NCBI GenBank assembly: GCA_963576565.1
Contig: OY755042.1
Location: 13,928,262 to 13,992,261, forward strand
DNA from: Aspidapion aeneum
Lineage: Eukaryota; Arthropoda; Insecta; Coleoptera; Brentidae
Direction: 5' to 3'
Length of the DNA: 64,000 nucleotides
Every line of letters starts with the position of its first letter. Position 1 is the stretch's first letter. The translations under genes were made by a program, and so were the position numbers. Positions 1 to 10,899 of the stretch are shown piece by piece. A model generated the notes under the pieces. It ran no database searches. It was not told where the DNA came from and saw nothing but the letters and a program-made list of their open reading frames with translations.

Positions 1-1204
1 AAAGTTAAAAAAAAAGACACAAAGTAAGTGCTACTTATTTAAATAACAACATAGAATTTTCATTGCTAGGCAAGACTAATATTAGGCGCCAATTGAATAG
101 TGCGTATAGGCAAAAAATAATAAAAATATTACAAAAAATTGACATATACTTAGTAGGTTAATATAGACTGTTTAAAATTCCGTGGGATTTTTGAGGTAGC
201 TCTACAGGGCCATAGTGAGTCTGAAACTGGTGCTAATCCGAGCACTTTGCGCATGTAAAAGAAGGGCGAATAGACTTTATCAATAAACTAAAAACTACAC
301 CAAGTAGCTGCTTGTTTGTAAGATGCTAAAATAAAATTGTTTAGGTAAGTTTTTTATACTTTTAAATGCAATATAAGCTTCTGCCCCCCCCCCCCCAATT
401 TATAACGTGACCAGCCGCCACAGTTGTTTAGAAGTTATTTTAGCAGAAAAAACAGGTCTAATATTTTAAATAATTTCTGTGTATATGCTTTCCTCTTCGT
501 AAAATATTTTCTACGTCTTACTGCTATGATAATAAAAGGTTTAACAAACACCACGAATAATAATCTCGTGCTAAAGGTAAATATAACCACGCGTATACTC
601 GCACGTCTTTATATTAACAACTCGTTGTTAAATTTACATTTTTACTAGATACTAAGTAAATTAAAGTCGCTAATGAATATCCCATCAGACTGTGTACTCG
701 CCAAAGAATGTTATTAGTGTCATTGCACAGTGGAGTATTTCGGGAAATTAAGTCAAGTGTGCACGCAAACAAGACTCACATAAATATGAATGACAAAAAG
801 GGTTATGTTAAATGTCAAATGCGTAATTCTCGAATAATTTTTGTTGTCAACACTTGCTTCCTTACCACGGATTAAGAACTGTTAACATTTCCACCAGTAT
901 TTACTAAGATCTTAAAACTTTTAGCCCGGGTTTAAGTATTAAGTCTATAGACTTTTTAATACAAAAAGATGGACAGATAAATTGTATCTTTATCTCTGGC
1001 CTAAAAGCGACAAATCCAAAATAAGCGTTGTCCCGACCTTTTTAACCGTTAACATTTCGATCTCAACCGCTTTTTTTCTTTGCTTGGGATTTTGTCAGCT
1101 TTTTAATTAAATCTGGAATGAAATTTAACAGTTAAAAACTGTACAGGCTCTTAAAACATTGTTTTTTCAATTAGAGTAGGAAAAGTCCGAGAATTTTTTC
1201 CTTT
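1..1204. other. AT-rich intergenic DNA, no gene seen
   Basis: I see no convincing coding region, RNA gene or recognisable element here. The only marked local feature is a homopolymeric C run near 384-397. Short open frames in this stretch have AT-driven composition and no recognisable motif. Confidence 0.6.
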
Positions 1205-1760
1205 TTTACCCAATTGCAGCACGGCGAAAGGAAGGGTAATGTTTTTCGCTTGAGATATGTATGTATGTATGTAAATATGTATGTTTGTGTCGCGCTAGAG
1301 GCTGAATGGCTGAACCGATTTTATATAGGCTATATTTTTTTAACAAGGAACTAATATGGCGGTCGTCAGACGCCATTTTCTCACATGATGTCGGCTTTAA
1401 GACATACAAATTACCTACATTTCAGGCGATTTGATAACTCATTGCAAATGTCCTCTAATTTACTGTATTTACTTTGTAATCCTCCCTGCTCTCACCCATC
1501 TCCCATCCTGTGATTCTCCTCCACCCTCTAAAAAAACCAATTTTATCAAATATAGGGCGATTTCAAAAATTCTTTCTACACACGATTTAAGATTTTTTTC
1601 CAACACCATTTTACTAGTTCCCCCTTTTTTCTCCCTCTCTCCTCCGCACTTTTCTTATTCGTAATAGTTTTAGCTATAACTTTCACAAATATAGAGCGAT
1701 TTCAAAAATAATTTATGCACTCGCTTTAAGATTTTTTTAACACCATTTTGTTAGTTATGA
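1205..1760 (-). repeat. Dispersed repeat family R1, copy 1
   Basis: This segment recurs in the opposite orientation at about 6830-7195 and 13075-13591. Shared landmarks are a GCACGGCGAAAGG block, a TATG microsatellite (1254-1290), a segment reading CGCGCTAGAGGCT, a block around AAATTAGAGGACATTTGCA on the other strand, and a pyrimidine-rich tract. No coding capacity is evident. The outer ends are not defined by an obvious inverted repeat, so the boundaries are approximate. Confidence 0.7.
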
Positions 1761-1920
1761 AATCCAATCTCTATCTGTCCTAATATCTCTGTTTCTTATT
1801 ATTAAATAATATTGATATCCATTTGCAGTAACATAAACAATAATTCATTATTAAATAACACTATACATAATATATAATAAAAAATAATAAAAATCCTAAA
1901 CACATAAATTAAAAAAAATA

Positions 1921-2450
1921 AATCCAAAAGTTTTCGTCTAATCCAGGTTCTTCTTTCATTGTGCCTAAAACCGATGCTGCATTTGCCCGTTGTACTGCCA
2001 AGCTTATTCTTTGGATGATATTTTTTGATCCTTTTACTGGTAATTTTGCACTTATTTCTAAAATAATTTTTTTTACTTAAGTATCACCTAAGGGCCCTAA
2101 GTTTTCTACAGCAAATGGTATGAAAATAAATCTGTTTATTAATTCCGAATATTTTCTGATTTTATTTTGTTCCGATAATTTTGCCGCGGCCGGTGCCTTT
2201 AGATTTCGAAGTTTTGTCTAAATAACTTTTTGCTAAAGTATGGGTGCATGTTGCATCCCATAATAATTGTTTTCCATATTTCCAGGGAATCAACGTCGTT
2301 TTCCATCACTTCGGCATATTCCCAAAGGTTCTAATATGGAAGGACATTCAGCCGAAACTAAAGCCCTCTTGATAAGATCATTGATCTGCCTATGCCTTGA
2401 TGCACGCCCTGCACTTTTTTTACAGCCCTGCCCATGTGAGCCCAAGGCCA
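1921..2450 (-). pseudogene. Decayed C-terminal region of a retroelement polyprotein (endonuclease-like)
   Basis: Read on the minus strand, the sequence gives in order: a Gly-His-Gly...Cys knuckle-like piece followed by KKSAGRASRHRQINDLIKRA, a SILEPLGICRSDGKR piece, a frame change, then LIPWKYGKQLLWDATCTHT, IRKYSELINRFIFIPFAVEN and IIQRISLAVQRANAASVLGT. From memory this order matches the C-terminal part of invertebrate retroelement polyproteins in which a Cys/His knuckle precedes a restriction-endonuclease-like segment (D...P...GK.L.WDAT). At least one frameshift (near 2295) and in-frame stops (near 2160 and 2075) show it is dead. No upstream reverse transcriptase survives next to it. The element family is inferred, not proven. 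Confidence 0.6.
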
Positions 2451-3655
2451 ACACAAAAATAGAGGCCACGACCCGGAAAAAATCAGCTGTTCTCCCGGGG
2501 CTGAATTTTACATTGGGTCTTATGGGAGGTCAGACGTTTTTTTATGATATTTTCAAAATGGCCCTACAGATTTCCACAAAATTTCACTGAAATATTGTCA
2601 GACACCATCCCGATATTCCACCGAAGGTTTGTAAGGAAGCAACATGATTAAAAGGTTAAAATCTTCAAGATTTAGCATTCCTTATTTTGAATTCAAATTA
2701 CCCGCCATGTACCACATGCCAACTGTTATATTTGACATGTATTTGACTTTGTCATATGTGATTGTCACATTCGCTTCTGCTTTAAACTTAATTTTTGTGT
2801 GAGCTAATGAAGCGGCTATGCAAAATTAGGGCTTAATATACATTTAAAAAAATTGTTCTGCCAGAATAAAGTAAAAACAATCTCAAAAACGGCTTTATTT
2901 AACAAAAAATCAAATATCCATGAACCGTCATTCCAACTTCAAAATTTTGAAGACAATCAGCTGTGTCGTAACGTGACCATCAAAAAAAAATCAGCCCCGG
3001 ATGTGACGTCAACCAAGTGGAGGATCGTGGCCCGTCCATTTTGATAGCCCTGGTGAGCCATATATATCTGAATTTTCGCCGCAAATGCAGACGTGCACTT
3101 CGGAAACAGGGAGACCAAGCCTTAGACCAATTCATATCCGAAAAGTATTATTATCAAGGAGGTTTCCTAACGACGCAGACGAAAGAGCATGTAGCCATGC
3201 GTTGCTTTGTTTTAAGTAGTTTTCCTATTCCAAAAAATATATCAACATAAAAAATCCTGACATTATACTAAAAACAAAACACAGGTATAAAAAAACTCAA
3301 CGTCATGCAATGTTTTTGTTTTTTTGTCGCTGTCATTATGCATATTAAGATAAATAGAGAAGATGTATATGTCATAACTGTAACTGTCTATGGCCAGAGA
3401 TCCTGTATGTATGACATATTTTAAATAAAAATATGTCATATATACAGCGTCTCTATCTATCACATGGACTATATTCCAAAATTTGTCGCTAGTTTTCCGC
3501 TTATTAGGAAAAGTGTTTATTACTTTTATAGACTTTCATAACCTATAGACCAAATTTAATTTTTCCAATAAAAATCTGGATTTTATCTAAGCCAACTTTT
3601 TCTTAGTTAAAATAAAAAGTGAGGATTTGACATTTAATATTCAAGTTGGCCGAAG
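2451..3655. other. Unassigned DNA with ATATGTCA motifs
   Basis: No gene is recognised. Two overlapping open frames (about 2853-3044 and 3017-3250) have more balanced composition around 2990-3190 than their surroundings, but I recognise neither. The octamer ATATGTCA or its complement appears near 3370, 3412 and 3432 and continues into the next element. Confidence 0.4.
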
Positions 3656-3749
3656 TTCAGAACTAGTGTTGCCGTGTAGTATATCAATTTATATTAAAGA
3701 AGGGTCGCTGATTTTCAAAATTTTATAAAAAATGGCGGCGTTAAAAATA

Positions 3750-4802
3750 CAAAAACAAGAATACTGTGTTGGTTTGGTAAAATATTTTACCAAAAAATTT
3801 AACTTTATATTACTCTAGGTTAGTTTTAGATTATAATGTATATGGCGGCGAAAAGACTAAGGAAGAATATCTTTTGATTTTTTTTGTGGAAGTTAACGAA
3901 AAAAAATCAGACAAAACAAGAGATTTCGTTAAAAAAACACTGATTTTTCCAAAATGTCAAAAAAGTTGACATATGTCACGTACCGGGTGATTGACCATGT
4001 ATTACTTAATAGCTATTTCCGTTAATATTAATTTAACAGTAACGTTTAAATTAGTAAAAGTAAAGGATTTTTCCTGAATCATCAGAATCTGACGGCAAAA
4101 ATGATATATGTCAAATCCTTGCCAAATTTTTGACATATAGTTTATTTTTTTAAATAAAATATCCTGTATTTAATTTTTTTAATCGATAGCGCTTCTACTT
4201 CTCTGTTCAAAAATACATATATTGTTGACATTTAGCCCAGCCGTTTATGAAATATTTACACTTTAAAAACCTAAATAAACAATAAGGATGTTGCCATTGT
4301 GTTGATAAATATAATTAAATTTTTAAATTGCAAATATGTCAACAACGGCTGGACTAAAGATATTATTGCAATCATAAAAAGGTCCCCAATAAATTGTTCA
4401 TTTTAAAAAAGTAAACCACAGAAACTTTAGCAAGTGTTTGACATATTCTGATAACTTTAGAAGAATCCTTCAACTTTACCAATTTAAACACTACTGTCGG
4501 ATCAATATTAATGGAGACAGCTAGAGTCCCTGTATGTGACATGGACATGGTACATAACATATGTCAACTTTTTTTACATTTTTAAGATATCTGTGTTTTT
4601 TTAATGAGATTTCTTGTTGTGTGCGGTTTTTTCGTTAACTTCCAAGAACAAAAATGCCTTTCTTTGCTTTTTCGGTGGCCATCTTTAAAATGTAAATAAA
4701 TTGTATTTTCTTTGTACTTTATAATTTAAAAATAACTAAAAATAATATAAAATTAAATTTTTGGTATAATATTTTACCAAACCAAAAAAGTGCTCTTGTT
4801 TT
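3750..4802. mobile_element. Long-inverted-repeat element, about 1.05 kb
   Basis: The left half (about 3750-4215) pairs with the reverse complement of the right half (about 4330-4802). Both carry TTGGTTTGGTAAAATATT near the outer end, then a GGAAGTTAACGAAAAAA block, then AAAAGTTGACATATGT. The arms are diverged and contain indels, so the element is old. No open frame is convincing. Several ATATGTCA/TGACATAT motifs lie in both arms. It is probably a non-autonomous foldback-type DNA transposon. I could not define a target-site duplication. Confidence 0.65.
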
Positions 4803-4814
4803 GTAACCAAAAAT

Positions 4815-4950
4815 TTGTCTTGGAGGTGGCTCGGGGCCTCTGGGAGGGTCCTCAAACTTCATAACGTCGTATTTTATGCTATTTGATCTTTTTATTCATG
4901 AAATAAATGAAAAATATCTAAAAAAATCTTTATCATAGAATTTTCATTTT
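4815..4950 (+). repeat. Fragment of hAT-type MITE family A
   Basis: The internal sequence (TCGTATTTTATGCTATTTGA, then an AAATATCTAAAAAAATCT block) matches the core of better-preserved copies at 21625, 41638 and 57787. The CAGTGGCG terminus is missing or diverged here, so this is a truncated copy. Confidence 0.6.
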
Positions 4951-4959
4951 TTCATAATA

Positions 4960-5690
4960 AATAAAATAAAACCAAACTCGCCATGTCCGATTTTGTGACT
5001 TTAACACATCTTTTACCCTATATTTTATTTTTTTAAATTTAATGTTTTGTGTTGATATAATAAACTTCTAAAACTTGGAATGTCAACATGATTGAACTTT
5101 AACTCTAAACAATAATGAGGTATATTAAAAACCTTTGCATCTGAAGAAAACATAAGCTCAACCTTCAACCAAAATGGAAAACATATATAAACTTTTTCGT
5201 ATTCGTATTTTTCTAACGAAGGCGCGTTTGAATTCTTGTAAAAGTGTCTTGATCACTGTGCTACGTATTTCAATATTGAATTATTTAACGAGTTAACGAG
5301 CTTTTCTTAATTTCTAATCGCTATATGATTGGTATTTTGTGAAAATGTACTTGTTAGATCCTTGCCAAGGGTAATCATAACAACAGCAAGTAACACTGTG
5401 CCGCTAATTAAATTAGTCCACGCGCATGTTTATTTTGGAATAAAATGTCCATGGTTCGTGCGCATAACAATTATTATAGATAAATTACACCCTGTACCAA
5501 AACCAGACGTGGATAGATCATATGGAAAATTAAAAAAATTCCCGGTGGTCAGCTTGTTGGTTCTGAACGATCGAAATTATTTTATAGGTGTAATTTTGAT
5601 AAATTGATGTTGAAAGTTAGGAAATGTCAACTAGAGTTTAAAAAATGTGATTTTTAATATACTGTGCATTCTGGAGTAGGTACAGTCGCC
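4960..5690. other. No recognised gene; a 92-codon open frame only
   Basis: An open frame at 5329-5607 has no domain I recognise and no splice or promoter context. I treat it as chance. The rest of the stretch is AT-rich and without visible repeat structure. Confidence 0.4.
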
Positions 5691-5694
5691 TCCA

Positions 5695-6045
5695 AAAATA
5701 ATGTCGCATATAGTTTTTTTTTCCTCTTAAGTGCGCAAAAATCGTATTCCGTAAAAAGAATTGAGATAAAAGCAAAGCCAAGTTCTCCAATACAAATTTC
5801 AAAATGAAAGATTCTTACTAGTTTAGAAATGTTTTTCTAAACTTGGCTATAACAGCTGTAAATGACTCTTAGGCACAGTGCTAAATTGAACATAAAGAAG
5901 ATTGGCTGTAATAGCAAAGTTAAAAAAAAAAACATTTCCAAAATAGTAAGAACTTTTCATTTTGATATTTGTGTTTGAGAACTGGGCTTTACTTTTATCC
6001 CAATTCTTTTTACGAAATACGTCTTATTTGCGTAAATTGCATGAA
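5695..6045. mobile_element. TIR MITE family E, diverged copy
   Basis: The left end carries ATTCCGTAAAAAGAATTGAG and then AAAGCCAAGTTCTCCAATAC. The right end carries the reverse complements. Clean copies are at about 10098-10430 and 43947-44365. The arms are long (roughly 80-100 bp) and the middle contains a smaller inverted repeat around CTTGGCTAT. There is no coding capacity. Confidence 0.75.
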
Positions 6046-6800
6046 AGTTAAACGGACCTTTATATTAGATTAGATCATAAGTGTCTTAATTATATTTGTA
6101 GCTTTTATGTATTTTAAGATTCGAGCTACCTTTAAATTAAAATTAGCGCGGCAATTAAGACCACCGACAATTTTTAAAGCGCTGATGACGTTAACAAGTT
6201 AATCGTCATTTTAAGCCAGTAAAAAAAAATCTGTCCAGTTCAGGATAGTCCACGTCGACTATAAAAATGTTATAAAAATTAACTTTTAATTTTAAGTTAC
6301 TAGTTGCACGCATTTGTCCGCGCGCAATTGGTTGCGCGCTAATTGTTGCACCCAATTGGTTGTGCTGGTTGTATTTTAGGTTTTGAGCTATCTTTAAATT
6401 AAAATTAGCGCGGCAATTAAGACCACCCGCCCATAAATTGAGAATTTTTAAAGCGCTGATGACGCTAACAAGTTAATTGGCATTTTAGGCCAGTAACCAA
6501 AAAAAAACTTTCCAGACCAGTTCAGGATAGTCCAGCTCGAGTGGACAGGGCAATTCGACTTGTTAGCGCATTTGCAGGAGCGGTTGTATTCGAACCTTTT
6601 ACAAAAATGTTATAAAAATTAACTTTTAATTTTGAGTGATCAGTTGCACGCATTACGCATTTGTCCGCGCGCAATTGTCCGCGCGCAATTGGTTGTGCGT
6701 TAATTGTTACGCGAAATTAGTGGTGCGCATTTGTACGCGTGCAAATCTCCCGCACGCAAATGATCTGCGCGCTATTGATCCAGCGCCGTATTTAAAAAAA
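6046..6800 (+). repeat. Tandemly duplicated repeat family K with GCGCGC/AATTG subrepeats
   Basis: A block containing TTTAAATTAAAATTAGCGCG and then AAGCGCTGATGACGTTAACA occurs at about 6125 and again at about 6385. Each is followed by AAAATGTTATAAAAATTAAC (6265 and 6605) and a run of short TGCGCGCAATTG-like units (6310-6360 and 6660-6780). A third copy of the first block lies at about 8525. The duplication unit is about 260-330 bp. Confidence 0.8.
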
Positions 6801-6829
6801 AAATTACTTCAAACTTTTAGGTTTACTAG

Positions 6830-7195
6830 TAAAATGGTGTTTAAAATATCTCAAAGCGTGTGCAGAAGTAATTTTTGAAATCACTTTATATTTGTGAAAG
6901 TAAAGCTACAACAATTACTAATAATGAGTGCGGGGAGTATAGAGGAAGTGGGAACTAGTAAAATGGTGTTGGGATAAACATCTTAGAGCCCGTGCAGAAA
7001 GAATTTTTAAAATATTTGATAACATTATGCGAATATGGTTTTTAAAGAGGGAGAGGGGAAATGACAGGAGGGGTGGTGGGAGGGCGCAGGGAGGACTGTA
7101 AAGTAATTACAGCAAATTAGAGGACATTTGCAATGTGTGACCAAAGAAATTTCATTAAAATCGCCTGAAATGTATGTATGTGTATGTGTATGTAT
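6830..7195 (+). repeat. Dispersed repeat family R1, copy 2
   Basis: Same family as 1205-1760 and 13075-13591. It includes the CAAATTAGAGGACATTTGCA block near 7107 and ends in a TATG-rich tract that leads directly into the tandem-repeat element at 7196. Confidence 0.75.
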
Positions 7196-7995
7196 CTGAG
7201 GGCACGGCAGTGCCTCGCCAAGTTCGCGCGCCGTAACTTTTCTTGAAACATTTCCGCCGATATTTGACCTACCTAAAATTCTACTTCTTCTCCATGGAGT
7301 TAACAACCGCTTCAAGTTCCGTGGAATTCCATAAAGTAGTAAAGTAGTTACAAAATTTCAAAAAACGTCGAAATTGCCACTCAGTCACTCACTCATGTAT
7401 AGATCATCAATATTCTACTGTACTTCCAGACATGCTACAAAGCTGAAATTTGGCAGACTGATAGAAATTATGACCAAACCCCTGGAAAAAATCAAAAAAC
7501 CCCAAAATTTTAATTTACTCCCCTCCCCTATACATTTAAATTTATATAAAAGTAGCATCGCCCACTTCCAGAAATGCTAGAGAGTTGAGCTTTGGCAGGC
7601 TAATTGGAACTATGATAAAACTATAGGAAAAAATCAAAAAAACCCCAAAATTTTAATTTAATCCCCTCCCCTATAAATGTAAAATTATGTAAAAGTAACA
7701 TTACCCACTTCCAGAAACGCTAGAGAGCTGAGCATTGGAAGACTGATAGGAACTATGATAAAACTATAGGACAAAATTTAAAAATACGACAATTTTAATT
7801 TATTTCCCTCCCCTATACATGTAAAGTTACGTAAAAGTAACATTGTGCACTTTCAGAAACGCTAGAGCGCTAAGCTTTGGAAGGCTGATAGAAACTACGA
7901 TAAAACCATGGAAAAAATTTAAAAACCTCAAAAATTGCAAAAGTTTTGAACAATATTCCGCATATTTTACAACTTTAAAAATTAAGTAATACATA
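7196..7995 (+). repeat. Tandem-repeat element family C, copy 1
   Basis: It begins with CTGAGGGCACGGCAGTGCCT, passes through a CACTCACTCATG segment, and then contains about four imperfect tandem units of roughly 120-135 bp. The units share CACTTCCAGAAA, GCTAGAGAG, GAACTATGATAAAACTA and CTCCCCTCCCCTATA. It ends with ATTCCGCATATTTTAC. Copies 2 (9224-10063) and 3 (44395-45345, reverse) share this layout. There is no coding capacity. Confidence 0.85.
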
Positions 7996-8001
7996 TCCCA
8001 A

Positions 8002-8402
8002 CACGGTAAAAAATGTTGTCTACAATGAAAACAAGTTCTTTTTTTTGTGAATAAATTGTTTTAACTTTAAACAATTTGTTTTAAATTAAAGTATTTCTTT
8101 TTAGTTCAACGCAGCGTTTATTCTTGAAATGAGACTCTATTTTTCTTCTTTGATTGTTTTGTTTCCGTATACTACATTTTGCAACAAAGCAAATTGTCTT
8201 CATATTAGTCGATATTAGTAATATTTTGCTTCCAGGGAAAACGGTACCTTAGAATAATTCAGTTCCAATTTATATTAAAACAATTTCTGTTTCATATTAA
8301 AATATAGAGGCTAGACATTTTTTGTGCAATATCAAGAAAATATTCTCTTGGTGAATAGTAAAGCACAAATTATTTTACTCTAAGACAATTTTTTTTACCG
8401 TG
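8002..8402 (-). mobile_element. TIR MITE family D (CACGGTAAAAA), copy 1
   Basis: The 401-bp element starts CACGGTAAAAAA and ends TTTTTTACCGTG. Relative to copies at 14182-14606 and 56083-56475 it lies in reverse orientation. It is flanked by the dinucleotide AA on both sides. The other two copies are flanked by CA/CA and TA/TA, which suggests a 2-bp target duplication. There is no open frame of note. Confidence 0.85.
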
Positions 8403-8447
8403 AAGCGAAAAACATTTTTCCTTTCGCCGTGCTGCAGTTGGGTAAAA

Positions 8448-8645
8448 ACGGACCTATATTTATATTAGATTAGATCATGGGTGTCTTTATTATGTTTGTA
8501 ACATGCTTTTTGTAATTTAAGTTTCGAGCTACCTTTAAATTAAAATTAGCGCGGCAATTAAGACCACCCGCCAATAAATTGTGAATTTTTAAAGCGCTGA
8601 TGACGTTAACAAGTTAATCGGCATTTTAAGCCAGTAACAAACGAT
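8448..8645 (+). repeat. Repeat family K, third copy
   Basis: The TTTAAATTAAAATTAGCGCG and AGCGCTGATGACGTTAACAA blocks are nearly identical to the duplicated unit at 6046-6800. It is preceded by TTTCGCCGTGCTGCAGTTGG, the complement of a block at 1211-1232. Confidence 0.8.
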
Positions 8646-9222
8646 CTGATGAAAAATTAAACCGTGTTGCAACTCATTCATTCATCGGTTTTATAAATTA
8701 CGCTCATTACTCGATATACCCATGGTGGGCAGGCCGAGGGAACACGAGCCTTATGTATCCACCAAGATGAATGTATTGTATCTAGAATTCTTTGTACCCC
8801 AGCATGTTCGGGAAATTTTATATCTTTGATATATTCATAATAGCTTGCAAGACCGGATTTAGGCGTTTTGCCGCAACGGGATAATATAAGAGGTCTTCAG
8901 AATATTTGATCTTTTAAAACCTGTGTTTTTACGGTGCTGGAAAATCTGGAAAAGTCGCAAATGAAGAATATATTTAAAAGACCTGGAAAAATGTGGAACT
9001 TCCCCAAAAAGTTTACAAAAACCTGTAAAGTGATTTTCGTACGAGCGTTCAGAAAGTAATAGTAAATATTTTTAATGCATTGCGTGCGTTAATATCTTTT
9101 TATCGCTCGCTTTTTTTTTGTTTTGGTGTCCTTAATAGTCAACAAGTGATGATGGCACATCACCCCCTGTATGACTAATGACCTTCTTTAATGGTTGCAA
9201 TCCAAGATAGTAAAGGACGCTC
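8646..9222. other. Unassigned DNA
   Basis: No gene or clear repeat is recognised. The sequence is moderately GC-rich around 8700-8760 but has no supported open frame. Confidence 0.4.
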
Positions 9223-9223
9223 A

Positions 9224-10063
9224 ATGAGATCTGGGGGCAAGGCAGTGCTCCGCCAAGTTCGCGCGGAAACTGCTGTACCATCTTTTCTTGAAACCTTTCA
9301 GCCCATATTTGACCTTTCTAAATTCTACTTCGGAATGAGCTACGAAACTCAAACTTTGCACAGTCGTAGATCTTTATAGAGTTAACAAGCCCCCCAAGTT
9401 CCATGGGCTTCCATAAAGTAGTAAAGTTGTTACGAAATTTCAAAAAACGTCGAAATTTCCACTCTCACTCTCACACTCATGTATAGATCATTAAAATTCT
9501 ACTGTACTTCCAGACATGCTACAAACCTAAAATTTGGCAAGCTGATAGAAATTGTGACCAAACACCTCAAAATTCTAATTTACTCCCCTCCCCTATACAT
9601 GTAAATTTATGTAAAAGTAGCATTGCCCACTTCCAGAAACTCTCTAGCTGATCTTTGAAAGGCCGTTAGGAACTATTACAAAAGTATAAAAGAAAATTTA
9701 AAAAACCAAAATTTTAATTAACTTCCCTCCTGTCTAAATGCAAAGTTATGTAAAAGTAACATTGTCCACTTCTAGAAACTCTAAAGAGCTGAGCATTCAA
9801 AAACTGATAGGAACTATTATAATACTATAGGAAAAATTTTAAATACACCGAAATTTTAATTTACTTTCCTCCCATAGAAACGTAAAGTTATGGAAAAGTA
9901 ACATTGCCCACTTCCAGGAACGTTAGAGAGCTGAGCTTTAGAAGGCTGATAGGAACTATGATAAAACCATAGGGAAAAAAACTCAAAATGTTTAATAAGG
10001 CATTGCTAAAGTTTTTAACAATATTCCGCATATTTTACTACTTTAAAACTTAAATCTTATTCA
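9224..10063 (+). repeat. Tandem-repeat element family C, copy 2
   Basis: It has the same order as 7196-7995: a GGCAGTG...CGCCAAGTTCGCGC head, a CACTCTCACACTCATG segment, about four 120-135 bp tandem units, and an ATTCCGCATATTTTACTACT tail. A family E MITE follows directly (10098-10430), as it does in mirror image at 43947-45345, so the two elements appear to have spread as one unit. Confidence 0.85.
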
Positions 10064-10097
10064 AATCCTTTAAAAAAGGAGTGAAATCATAAGGAAA

Positions 10098-10430
10098 ACA
10101 TTTCATGTAAAAAAAGCCAAGTACGCGAAAGTGGTATTCCGTAAAAAGAATTCAGATAAAAAGCCAAGTTCTCCAATACAAATTTCAAAATTAAAGGTTT
10201 TTTACTAGTTACGAAATGTTATTATAAACTTGGCTATTATGGCTGCAAATGACTCGTAGGTATAGTGCTAAATTGAACATAAGGAAGTTTGGCTGGAATA
10301 GCAAAGCTTAAAAAACATTTCCAAACTTGTAAAAAGCTTTCATTTTCAAATTTGTATTGGAGAACTTGGCTTTACTTTGACTCAATTCTTTTTACGGAAT
10401 ACCACTTTTTTTACATGAAATGTTTTTGTG
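10098..10430. mobile_element. TIR MITE family E, copy 2
   Basis: The left end is AACATTTCATGTAAAAAAAG and the right end is TTTTTTACATGAAATG, with arms including CCGTAAAAAGAATT and AAGCCAAGTTCTCCAATAC and their complements. It sits beside family C copy 2 and has no coding capacity. Confidence 0.85.
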
Positions 10431-10591
10431 ATGATAGATTATTTTAATAAATAAAAATTACCTAATTTTTTTAAACTTACTTCTTCAAGTTTCATTAAAT
10501 AAAACACATACATTTCCTGGTTTTGACTATTTTTTAATTTTAAATAGGGTAATACAAAAATTCAACAAATTAAAACATAAAGTAAATATAA

Positions 10592-10680
10592 TCTAACCGT
10601 GATCAATTGATCGCAAATGTATCCTAATCAAGGCGTGCCTGGGCAGGTTAGGATACATTTGCGATCGTTTGACGGTTAGA
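10592..10680. repeat. Inverted repeat (hairpin) with 19-bp perfect core arms
   Basis: Bases 10609-10627 are perfectly complementary to 10648-10666 around a 20-bp loop, with weaker pairing outward (AACCGT...ACGGTT). It is a stand-alone hairpin. It could be a short MITE or a transcribed hairpin. Confidence 0.8.
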
Positions 10681-10835
10681 CTAGCACTGATTTCGACCTC
10701 CCAAAAGAGAGGAAAAAGGAGCTAAATTTAAAAAAAAATACGAAAAAATTAAATTATTTCCAAAAAATATAGGGTGGTCATATACGTATATTATACTCTA
10801 TCGTCTTTTTTTTCTACTGCCACATTTTACGTAGG

Positions 10836-10876
10836 GTCACTGCATCCTGGAAGCCAGGCTTCCAGGATGCAGTGAC
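10836..10876. repeat. Perfect 41-bp palindrome
   Basis: Twenty bases on each side (left arm GTCACTGCATCCTGGAAGCC) pair perfectly around a single A. It resembles a rho-independent terminator only superficially, since there is no adjacent gene. It is probably a fold-back product or MITE remnant. Confidence 0.9.
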
Positions 10877-10899
10877 TCTAAGTTTACGCAGTTGGCAGC

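Noticed and set aside
3017..3250. 77-codon frame with balanced composition
   Set aside because: No motif I recognise and no splice partner. It might be an exon fragment, but the sequence alone does not support a gene call.
5329..5607. 92-codon open frame
   Set aside because: No recognised domain, no promoter or splice context, and length within what AT-rich random sequence produces over 64 kb in six frames.
7480..7940. Regularly spaced direct repeats that could suggest a CRISPR array
   Set aside because: Units of about 120-135 bp are imperfect and contiguous without unique spacers, in eukaryotic repeat DNA, and the same layout occurs in other copies. It is a tandem repeat inside a mobile element.
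10836..10876. Rho-independent transcription terminator
   Set aside because: The hairpin has no adjacent gene and the genome is eukaryotic. It is a perfect palindrome of unknown origin.
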